DNA from: DATAYF01 sp036272735
GTDB lineage: Bacteria; Chloroflexota; Ktedonobacteria; Ktedonobacterales; Ktedonobacteraceae
Reading direction: 5' to 3'
DNA length: 19,082 nt
Assembly (NCBI GenBank): GCA_036272735.1
Contig: DATAYF010000181.1
Location: 1 to 19,082, forward strand
The position numbers and the translations under genes were made by a program. Of the stretch, positions 6,474-13,014 are shown piece by piece; position 1 is the stretch's first letter, and each line of letters begins with the position of its first letter. The notes under the pieces were generated by a model. That model saw only the letters and a list, made by a program, of their open reading frames with translations, was not told where the DNA came from and did not search any database.

Positions 6474-6773
6474 GGTACACCGAAACTCCTCTCTTCTCTA
6501 CTCACAGGTCACGGTGACACAGATGGCAACGCCTATACATATCTGGTAAGTATTATCACAACTTTTCAGTGCCCATTATCCCCTGGCATAAGATGCATAC
6601 TAGTGAAAGGTAGACTCTCGTGATTATTGTAAACCATAGCTATGACTATAAAGTATAATTACACATTTCCTTGACTTTACAACAGTATAGTCCTACGTAA
6701 TAAAAGATCGACCGCCGCACAGAAAGAGGAAAGGGTGACGAACAAATAGCATTTGCCACCCTTTGATCATCTT
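6474..6773. other. Intergenic region upstream of the Ser/Thr kinase
   Basis: These 300 bases contain the terminator of the upstream aminopeptidase gene (6730-6764) and the leader of the kinase. An 11-base palindrome, GTCAC-g-GTGAC (6508-6518), lies 35 nt before the kinase ATG and could be an operator. Only weak promoter candidates are visible on the minus strand, such as TTGTGA-18-TATAGG. No small gene is supported. Confidence 0.5.
6730..6764 (-). terminator. Probable terminator of the aminopeptidase gene
   Basis: Eight-base arms AAAGGGTG (6730-6737) and CACCCTTT (6757-6764) pair perfectly, with an inner CAAAT-agc-ATTTG stem. The hairpin begins 10 nt past the stop codon. On the minus strand it ends in TTT followed by a pyrimidine-rich CCTCTTTC. 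Confidence 0.58.
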
Positions 6774-7832
6774 CTATAGAGTAAAGACGCCATCGCGCAT
6801 GATTTCTTGCCCATCAACCTCAATTGTGCAACAGGTCGGGATCACATCGACATGAATCGTCGCATCCCAGTCCGCACCTGTAAACTCAGGATACGGATTA
6901 CCAAAAGCGACATGCAAACCTGGAATTTTCTCGTCTTGCAAAAGATTGCCCGTGAGCCGCTTCAGGCTGGTCAGTGTGCCGATAGCGAATTCGCCTGCGC
7001 GGTTGCCGTTGGGCACTGAGAAGAAGTAATCGCGCACGTCTGCTACTATCTCCTTGTCCTCGCCGGTAACCTCGGTAATGTAGCCATCTTTGACGGTAAG
7101 AGTCAGCGGATGCTGTAACACGCCGTATTTCGCGGAAAAATAGTCGCCCAGCACATCGCACACGAGCACACCATCAACGGTTGCAGGAGCCGTGTAGACC
7201 TCGCCTTCAGGCAGATTTCCCCACTTCCCCTGCTCATGGTAGCGACCATGACAGGGCACCCAACGCCACTCCGGGTGGAACGTGGCTGTTACATCGCTGC
7301 CCTTCTCAGAGGTTACATGAATGGTTTTTGCATGCTGCACCCGTTCGTACATCTGCGTGGTCAGGCGAAACACTTCGTCGTAATCCGCACACATGCCCTC
7401 TGCCATAAGCTGCTCATCAATACCGATCATGTGACCATGACGCACGTGCAGTTCGTTGATCAGGAAAGGTAACATGGGGATGCGGAACGCGATTTCGCCC
7501 GGCTGAGCAGTGGCGATGTAATAGCTGACCGTTGGTCGAAACTGGATCAAATCGTTGCGCAACGCATCTGGAAACGCCGTCAATGGGCGCGTCCCATAAT
7601 GCTCAAGGAAATGCACCGAAACGTCCGCGTGCTGGGCCATAATAGCCACAGCCACCTGGCGCGCAATGCTCTCACGCGCGTAATCGGCGATAATGAACAC
7701 GCGATCCTGCGCTGTCACGCCCATACAACGCACAGCATTTTCCGCCCCTAGCTGGACGCGCTCAGCAAACGACAAAGATTCTAAATCGACGCCCTGATAC
7801 ATTTCAGACGACGCCTTAACAACATCCGACAT
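6774..7832 (-). CDS. M29-family (thermophilic type) metallo-aminopeptidase
   Basis: This 352-residue protein resembles peptidase family M29 (Thermus aminopeptidase T, Staphylococcus AmpS), cytoplasmic dimetal exopeptidases that remove N-terminal residues. The ordered metal-ligand regions are visible: NLPEGE (206-211), AGEFAIGT (279-286, E281), HVAFG (307-311, H307) followed by NPY (Y314), and HVDVI (327-331, H327 and D329). These correspond to the E, E, H, Y, H, D set of the family. It is somewhat shorter than the usual length of about 400 residues because of a reduced N-terminal domain. There is no signal peptide. The ATG at 7832 has AGGAGT about 6 nt upstream. The gene is divergent from the SIS gene and separated from it by a perfect palindrome. 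Substrate preference cannot be read from sequence. Confidence 0.85.
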   Translation of the reverse strand: MSDVVKASSEMYQGVDLESLSFAERVQLGAENAVRCMGVTAQDRVFIIADYARESIARQVAVAIMAQHADVSVHFLEHYGTRPLTAFPDALRNDLIQFRPTVSYYIATAQPGEIAFRIPMLPFLINELHVRHGHMIGIDEQLMAEGMCADYDEVFRLTTQMYERVQHAKTIHVTSEKGSDVTATFHPEWRWVPCHGRYHEQGKWGNLPEGEVYTAPATVDGVLVCDVLGDYFSAKYGVLQHPLTLTVKDGYITEVTGEDKEIVADVRDYFFSVPNGNRAGEFAIGTLTSLKRLTGNLLQDEKIPGLHVAFGNPYPEFTGADWDATIHVDVIPTCCTIEVDGQEIMRDGVFTL

Positions 7833-7887
7833 CTTCTCACTCCTAGACTATAAGAAATATGTGCTCCTATGATCGTATGTTTGGATC

Positions 7888-7911
7888 GGGCATACTACGC
7901 GTAGTATGCCC
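7888..7911. promoter_or_regulatory. Perfect 24-bp palindrome, probable operator
   Basis: The half-sequence GGGCATACTACG (7888-7899) is followed directly by its exact complement CGTAGTATGCCC (7900-7911), with no spacer. It lies in the divergent region, 56 nt from the aminopeptidase start and 207 nt from the SIS start. No gene ends nearby, so a terminator is unlikely. The half-site core AGTATGCC recurs at 8042-8049 inside the predicted SIS promoter, and GCATAC at 8096-8101. A dimeric regulator site is the best reading. Confidence 0.5.
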
Positions 7912-8030
7912 TCCTTACGCATAATATCACGAATCTGTACGAACTGCGACCAATCATGGTTAGGATACGAGCATGCCTAACGGCAATCCGACCGCCAGTG
8001 ATCTCGTGGTGTGAGCCAGGGATTGTAGCT

Positions 8031-8059
8031 TTTCCATGCAAAGTATGCCACAATAAAAT
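8031..8059 (+). promoter_or_regulatory. Predicted promoter of the SIS-domain gene
   Basis: TTTCCA (8031-8036) and TAAAAT (8054-8059) are 17 nt apart, giving 4/6 and 5/6 consensus matches. The leader is about 50 nt. A copy of the palindrome half-site AGTATGCC lies in the spacer (8042-8049). Confidence 0.5.
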
Positions 8060-8117
8060 AACATGCATTTACGCTACTACTTTGCGAAGATGAAAGCATA
8101 CCGTAGAAAGGTTTTTT

Positions 8118-9215
8118 ATGGCAAACACAGCAACGCACCTCTATCGCTCCATTCACGCGCAACCGCAGGCTATTCGCGATCTGCTGGCGGATCGCGCTAT
8201 GATCGATACACTAGCGCAGCAACTCGTGCCTTGCCAGCGCATCTTGCTCGTGGGCACTGGCACCAGTTTCCACGCGGCCACCATCGGAGCGCATCTGTTC
8301 CGCTCGCTCGGTCTCGAAGCCTGGGCCATAGCCGCCTTCGAGTTCGTCAACTATCCTACCCCACTTCATGCTAACGATGGAGTGCTAATCATCAGCCATC
8401 GAGGGAATAAGCAATATAGCATGTTGGCGGCACAGCGAGCGCAGGAAGTGGGAGCGGTGGTTATCAGTATCAGCGGCAAAGACCCCAAAGAGCCGGTGAC
8501 CACGCCCTGGGCGCTCACCACCGTCGATCAAGACCCCTCGTCAGCCCATACCATCAGCTACACGGCAACCCTCACACGCCTCGGACAAATCATCGTTCGT
8601 CTGATACAGCTCAAAGGTTTCGGGGATTTGGTCCAGCAGCTTGAGCAAGGATTGGCGTTGATTCCAGCAGCGATGGAAGATGCGTTGCAACGTGAGCAGG
8701 CCATACGCGAGGTGGCGCAGGATGCCGTGGCAAAGCAACGCCGTATCTATTATATTGGAGCAGGTCCCAACGCCACGACTGCCAAAGAAGGCGCACTCAA
8801 GGCCAAAGAGACCGCGTACGTCACCGCCGAGGGCTTCGAACTAGAGCAGGCTATTCATGGGCCACTGGTTGCCGTAGAAAAAAACGATCTTGTGGTGGTC
8901 ATCGCACCAGCAGAAGCGTCCGCCAGGGAACGCACGGCGAGCTTGCTCCAGGCATTGCACGAGATCGGCAGCGCTGTATGGCTGATTGGGAATATGCCTA
9001 CTGTGGAGGTACAACCCCTCTTCCAGCAAGACGGTTGGCATCATTTTCCCTTAGCCCATGCTGATGAATTGCCAGAAGCAATCAACCCCTTACTGACCGT
9101 GTTGCCGCTGCAATTATTTGCCGATTTTGCGTCCAGCACACGCGGCACCGATGCCGATGGTTTTCGGTTAAATGAGCCTGCGTATAAACAAGCGATGGCG
9201 CATATTCATCTTTAG
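8118..9215 (+). CDS. Double-SIS-domain sugar-phosphate isomerase/deaminase (GlmS C-terminal-like)
   Basis: This 365-residue protein consists of two sugar isomerase (SIS) domains, about 37-165 and 205-345, as in the isomerase half of glucosamine-6-phosphate synthase. There is no N-terminal glutaminase domain. GTGTSFHAA (46-54) matches the GlmS phosphate-binding loop, and KEGALKAKE (223-231) with EQAIHGP (243-249) matches the catalytic helix and histidine region (E224 and H247 by analogy). The first-domain serine loop is altered to ISHRGN. The C-terminus (RLNEPAYKQAMAHIHL) differs from the GlmS tail. Proteins of this form include GlmS-like deaminases/isomerases (AgaS, FrlB types) that process amino-sugar or fructosamine phosphates. 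The substrate is unknown. AGAAAGG lies 6 nt before the ATG at 8118. Confidence 0.85.
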   Translation: MANTATHLYRSIHAQPQAIRDLLADRAMIDTLAQQLVPCQRILLVGTGTSFHAATIGAHLFRSLGLEAWAIAAFEFVNYPTPLHANDGVLIISHRGNKQYSMLAAQRAQEVGAVVISISGKDPKEPVTTPWALTTVDQDPSSAHTISYTATLTRLGQIIVRLIQLKGFGDLVQQLEQGLALIPAAMEDALQREQAIREVAQDAVAKQRRIYYIGAGPNATTAKEGALKAKETAYVTAEGFELEQAIHGPLVAVEKNDLVVVIAPAEASARERTASLLQALHEIGSAVWLIGNMPTVEVQPLFQQDGWHHFPLAHADELPEAINPLLTVLPLQLFADFASSTRGTDADGFRLNEPAYKQAMAHIHL

Positions 9216-9234
9216 AGTTCGGCGCGATGAAGCC

Positions 9235-9274
9235 AAGATAGCCCACGCAAGAGTTCCTTTGCGTGGGCTATCTT
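9235..9274. terminator. Bidirectional terminator between SIS and pseudokinase-Rieske genes
   Basis: A perfect 16-bp stem (9235-9250 with 9259-9274) encloses an 8-nt loop between two convergent stop codons. Each arm ends in TATCTT on its own strand, and on the plus strand a TTTTT run follows about 9 nt later. The position and symmetry support termination from both sides. Confidence 0.8.
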
Positions 9275-9289
9275 TAATGATCGTTTTTC

Positions 9290-11248
9290 CTAAGCGGCGG
9301 TTACCGACCCATCGCTATTCACGCGGATTGCGACCTTCGCAATAGGTGTAGGAGCCGGTCCTTGTACGACCGCGCCATTCTGGGCGGGATTGAAGATCGC
9401 ACCATGCGCCGGGCACACCAGCATCTGCGTCTGGGGGTCGTAGTGAACGAGCACGCCCTCGTGGGTGCACGCCTTTTCATAGGCCACGAACTTTCCACTG
9501 GGGAGGTGGATCAGCAAGCTCGCCTTGTGATCGATCGGGTTGATAAAGCTCAGGGACGTGTTTACCGGCATCTGAACGTTACCAAGAGCCGTTCCCTTGT
9601 GCATAGGAGCTTGGGGCAACGGCTTATTGCCTGTACCTGATTGTTTACCAGTAGTCGGCTTCGGTTGTCCCATCGCTGCCTGATTTCCGCCGTGCTTCAT
9701 GCGTTCGTATTCAAAAACACCAACGCCACCAACCACCAACACGACACCAGCCGCGAGTGCCGCAACAACGCGACGACGACCCACGGTTCCCGCACGTCTT
9801 CTCGTGCCCGGACGTGGGGCCGACAACGGTTTTGGTCTAACAAGCTGGCTATCCCAGTCCTCGGCTTGATTACTGCTCAAACGTAGCGGGCTCTGTGACT
9901 GAGCACGTTGGGTTGTAAGAGGAACACTTGCTTCCTCAATGGTTGCCGCGCCAGCCGGGAAGATTGGCGACTCGCCTACCATCGACCACCAATCGAAAGC
10001 ACGCATCGACTCACGGTTACCGGGTTGACCGGGCTGTTCAAGACCTGGTTGCTCCTGCGCTTTGGCTACGGCAGACGGAGGGGCGGGGTTAACTGGTGCT
10101 GGCGGGGCGATTACCGGCTTTACAGCAGGCACATTACCGCTCGTCTCAGGGAAAAACGCAGGCTGCACGACGGACCTGGCATGAAGCTGCGTGGAGGATG
10201 CCGGGAGTTGCACTGCGCTCAATTTGCCGGTAATGATGGGGGGGACCAGTTGCCAGGAACCGCTTGTATGCTGTCCAACCGGATGAGGGTTCGCATCAGC
10301 AGCGAGAGCTTGTTTGTTATACATAGCTGTCTGGATCTTGGCAACACTGTACAATTTGCCAGTTACCCCACAAGAAACCTGCGCAAAAGCCTCAACCAGC
10401 TCACTCACCTGCTGAAAGCGTCGTGCTGGATCATGTTCTAGCGCTTGATTGATCACCGAGGAGATCCCAGCCGGTATAGCCGGATTTAGTGAACGCAGCG
10501 AAGGCGCATCCTGCTTGACATGTTGCAGAGCTACATCCATAGACTGCTCACCAGTAAAAGGCGGTTTGCCGCACAGCAGTTCGTAAAGGATAGCGCCCAG
10601 GGCATAAATATCAGAACGCGCATCTACGACTTTTCCCTCCACGACTTCCGGCGCGACGTATTCTGGAGCAATCAGAAAGGTATCAGCGATACTCAACAGG
10701 TGAGCGTAGGGATGGTTACTGCGCTCGATACCACTTAACTGCAACATATGTACCAGGCCAAAACCAGCCACCAGGAAAGCGCCATCATCATCTATCACGA
10801 TATGCGAAGGCTTCAGCGTTCCGTGTACATAACCCTTCATATGGGCATAATCCAGGCCGTCCGCTACCTGCTCCAAAATATTCAGCACGTCCGTGTGTGA
10901 TTGTGGCCCACGGCGCTTGATAACGTCCGCGAGCGAACCATTGGTCACATACGGGGAGAGCAGATACGGGTACCCCGATTGTTCACCATACTCGTACACG
11001 GGTAAAATATGCCTATGTTGCAATGCATGTGCCGCAGCAGCCGCATGTGAAAAGCGCGAGAGAAAGCGTTGGCGAGCCTCAGGAGCAAAGCGCTCAGGTA
11101 CGATAAAAAGCGTCAATGCACCGGAGCGACGAGTAACCAGATCTTGCGCCAGGTACACGGCACTTAAACGCCCCTGTCCCAATAGGCGTTCTACCCGATA
11201 ATTGCCTATTCTTTGACCTATCAATTGATCCACAGATAGCGTTTGCAT
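9290..11248 (-). CDS. Membrane pseudokinase fused to a Rieske [2Fe-2S] domain
   Basis: This 652-residue protein begins with a Ser/Thr kinase fold (about 17-290). The scaffold is kept: a GQGRLSAVY loop at 24-32, APE at 199-201, DIYALG at 213-218 and R277. The catalytic residues are lost: the VAIK lysine position reads L47, HRD is H142-G143-T144, the Asn is H149, and DFG is G162-F163-G164. It is therefore very probably a pseudokinase. A Pro/Gln/Ser-rich linker (about 305-480) leads to RRR-AGTVG-RRR (483-493) and one membrane helix (494-511). The C-terminal domain (about 555-652) is a Rieske fold with CTHEG (C594, H596) and CPAHG (C612, H615), all four cluster ligands intact, and the usual G-V-V-x-GPAPTPI tail. 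The two extra cysteines of bc1-type Rieske proteins are missing. It probably sits outside the membrane. ATG at 11248, GGGGTG upstream. Confidence 0.9.
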   Translation of the reverse strand: MQTLSVDQLIGQRIGNYRVERLLGQGRLSAVYLAQDLVTRRSGALTLFIVPERFAPEARQRFLSRFSHAAAAAHALQHRHILPVYEYGEQSGYPYLLSPYVTNGSLADVIKRRGPQSHTDVLNILEQVADGLDYAHMKGYVHGTLKPSHIVIDDDGAFLVAGFGLVHMLQLSGIERSNHPYAHLLSIADTFLIAPEYVAPEVVEGKVVDARSDIYALGAILYELLCGKPPFTGEQSMDVALQHVKQDAPSLRSLNPAIPAGISSVINQALEHDPARRFQQVSELVEAFAQVSCGVTGKLYSVAKIQTAMYNKQALAADANPHPVGQHTSGSWQLVPPIITGKLSAVQLPASSTQLHARSVVQPAFFPETSGNVPAVKPVIAPPAPVNPAPPSAVAKAQEQPGLEQPGQPGNRESMRAFDWWSMVGESPIFPAGAATIEEASVPLTTQRAQSQSPLRLSSNQAEDWDSQLVRPKPLSAPRPGTRRRAGTVGRRRVVAALAAGVVLVVGGVGVFEYERMKHGGNQAAMGQPKPTTGKQSGTGNKPLPQAPMHKGTALGNVQMPVNTSLSFINPIDHKASLLIHLPSGKFVAYEKACTHEGVLVHYDPQTQMLVCPAHGAIFNPAQNGAVVQGPAPTPIAKVAIRVNSDGSVTAA

Positions 11249-11591
11249 ACAACTTCACCCCAAATAGTAATAAACAAGGAGGCTTCCCTTACCTGGATAC
11301 CTCCCGCGAAATTTCTACAGCAAGAGTGTATGAATAAAAAGTCGACAAAGTGAGCTATGCACAACAAGAAGAGATAGGAATATACATACCAATCCTTCAA
11401 CGGTTTTGATGCCGCATTGAGATGTCTCACACAGGCAATGCTACAGTGCCTAAACGAGCACTACCTGCTTTGCTGTCGCCTTACAACAAGTGTATACGTG
11501 AAATCAATTTGCGTCAATTTGAAACACAGCAGCTAGTACTTCTAGACCGATTGAGGTAATGATCGAAATACATTGTACAAACGCTGTCCCC

Positions 11592-11629
11592 TTCAGGAAG
11601 GTGATACAATAGGCAACAGATATCCTGAA
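11592..11629 (+). promoter_or_regulatory. Leader hairpin upstream of the DUF1015 gene
   Basis: TTCAGGA (11592-11598) and TCCTGAA (11623-11629) form a perfect 7-bp stem around a 24-nt loop, close to the expected transcript start. It precedes a terminator-like hairpin and may be part of a regulatory leader. It matches no riboswitch class I can name. Confidence 0.3.
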
Positions 11630-11651
11630 TGTTTGGCAAAGAAGGTTACAG

Positions 11652-11673
11652 TCTGCTCAAAGGCAGATTTTTT
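11652..11673 (+). terminator. Terminator-like hairpin in the DUF1015 leader (possible attenuator)
   Basis: TCTGC (11652-11656) pairs with GCAGA (11663-11667) around a 6-nt loop and is followed directly by six T (11668-11673). It ends 30 nt before the ATG at 11704. The stem is short, but the form is that of an intrinsic terminator, suggesting premature termination control. Confidence 0.45.
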
Positions 11674-11703
11674 CATGCATACTTTATTGAAAGTGGAGTC
11701 TAT

Positions 11704-13002
11704 ATGGCAGAGGTTCAACCATTACGCGGAGTACGCTATGCAACCACTGAGGATTTAGCGCAAGTCACAACGCCCCCTTACGATATTATTGATGGGCAGG
11801 CGCAAGAACGTTACTACGAGTGGGATCCCCACAATATTATTCGCCTTGAATTGGGCAAAACCTATCCGAACGATAACAATTTGAACAACGTGTATACTCG
11901 CGCCGCTGCAACTTTCTCTGAATGGCGTCTGGCAGACGTCTTACAGCAAGAGGGGCAGGCATGCTATTATCTCTACCAACAAAAATTCACCTATGATCAT
12001 CAGAGTTATACACGTACAAGCCTGCTGGCCCGTGTGCGCCTCGAACCCTGGGAAAAGCGGGTGGTGCTTCCACACGAAAATACGCTTGCGAAGGCTAAAG
12101 AGGACCGTTTGCAGCTCCTGCGTGCCTGCTCAGCCAACTTTAGCCCGATCATGTGCATGTATGACGATCCTCAGGGCCGCATGCGCCGCCTGCTAAGCAC
12201 CTATGCCGAGCATGCAGAGGTACACATAAGCGACGATTCAGGCGTGGAACATCTCTTGCAACCTGTTCGTGAGCCACAACAGATCGCACTTATCCAGGAC
12301 TTTTTTGCACAACGTCAACTTTACATCGCCGACGGTCACCATCGCTACACAACAGCCCTGACGTATCAGCAAGAGGTGCAGGCCCAGCGCAAGGAAACTA
12401 ACCCTAACGATGGTAGCAATTTTGTATTAATGAGCTTGATCGATATCGATGATCCAGGTATGCTTGTGCTACCAACGCATCGTTTGCTCCAGGACTTATC
12501 ACCAGAGATGCTCGCGCGCATCAATGTCGAGCACCTGTCGCGTTATTTTAGCGTACAAGCGCTAGCACACACAGAGGATGCCCAACGCTTACAGGAACTG
12601 GCAACGGCCGGTCAGCAGGCACCATCCCTACTTATACAACAGGCGAACCAGGCATTCTTGCTCAGCCTCAATGCAGATGGACAACAACGGATGGCCCAAA
12701 GCGGCCATAGCACGGCCTGGAATGCGCTCGACGTTGCCATCGCGCAGAAACTCGTCTTAGAGGACTTGCTTGGCATCAGTAGCGAGGAGATCAGCGAGGG
12801 AAAATACATCCGTTATACGCATGATACGGAAGCAGTTTTTCAGGCAATTCAGTCCGGCAAGGCGCAGGTCGCCATCATTTTGAACGCCACGCCACTGCGC
12901 CAGGTGTGTGATGTAGCCCAGGCCGATGACCGCATGCCGCAGAAATCTACGTATCTCTATCCCAAACTGATCACCGGGCTGGTCATCAACCCCTTATGGT
13001 AA
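11704..13002 (+). CDS. DUF1015 family protein
   Basis: This 432-residue protein belongs to the widespread but uncharacterised DUF1015 (COG4198) family. Signatures are the N-terminal 'VQPLRGVRY' (5-12), TPPYDII (23-29), the PHENTL segment (123-128) followed by a basic helix, and DGHHRYTTAL (210-219), the most conserved block of the family. The length is normal. There is no signal peptide or membrane segment. The frame is open upstream to 11629, but the ATG at 11704 has GGAG 5 nt upstream and gives the usual family N-terminus. The longer form would read through the leader hairpins. The stop codon TAA (13000-13002) overlaps the ribosome-binding site of the next gene, so the two are probably co-translated. 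The biochemical function is unknown. Confidence 0.9.
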   Translation: MAEVQPLRGVRYATTEDLAQVTTPPYDIIDGQAQERYYEWDPHNIIRLELGKTYPNDNNLNNVYTRAAATFSEWRLADVLQQEGQACYYLYQQKFTYDHQSYTRTSLLARVRLEPWEKRVVLPHENTLAKAKEDRLQLLRACSANFSPIMCMYDDPQGRMRRLLSTYAEHAEVHISDDSGVEHLLQPVREPQQIALIQDFFAQRQLYIADGHHRYTTALTYQQEVQAQRKETNPNDGSNFVLMSLIDIDDPGMLVLPTHRLLQDLSPEMLARINVEHLSRYFSVQALAHTEDAQRLQELATAGQQAPSLLIQQANQAFLLSLNADGQQRMAQSGHSTAWNALDVAIAQKLVLEDLLGISSEEISEGKYIRYTHDTEAVFQAIQSGKAQVAIILNATPLRQVCDVAQADDRMPQKSTYLYPKLITGLVINPLW

Positions 13003-13007
13003 AGGAG
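13001..13007 (+). promoter_or_regulatory. Ribosome-binding site deciding a TTG start
   Basis: AAAGGAG overlaps the upstream stop codon and lies 7 nt before the TTG at 13015. The strong site at ideal spacing, plus the Rossmann motif starting straight after, fixes this non-ATG start. Confidence 0.8.
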
Positions 13008-13014
13008 TCTTTTT

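Larger units (their letters stand above)
11249..11703. other. Divergent intergenic region with DUF1015-gene leader
   Basis: These 455 bases separate the divergent pseudokinase-Rieske and DUF1015 genes. The right part holds a structured leader (see separate entries) and a possible plus-strand promoter TTGAGG-17-TGTACA (11551-11579), a 4/6 and 3/6 match. I see no convincing minus-strand promoter for the pseudokinase gene and no small gene with a good ribosome-binding site. Confidence 0.5.

Noticed and set aside
9908..10441. 177-codon plus-strand frame antisense to the pseudokinase-Rieske gene
   Set aside because: It mirrors the low-complexity linker and kinase coding sequence, with atypical composition and no start signals.
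11605..11660. Fragments resembling a c-di-GMP (GEMM) riboswitch, such as GGCAA and GGTTAC
   Set aside because: The order, helices and tetraloop receptor of the class cannot be built; the resemblance is limited to short words.
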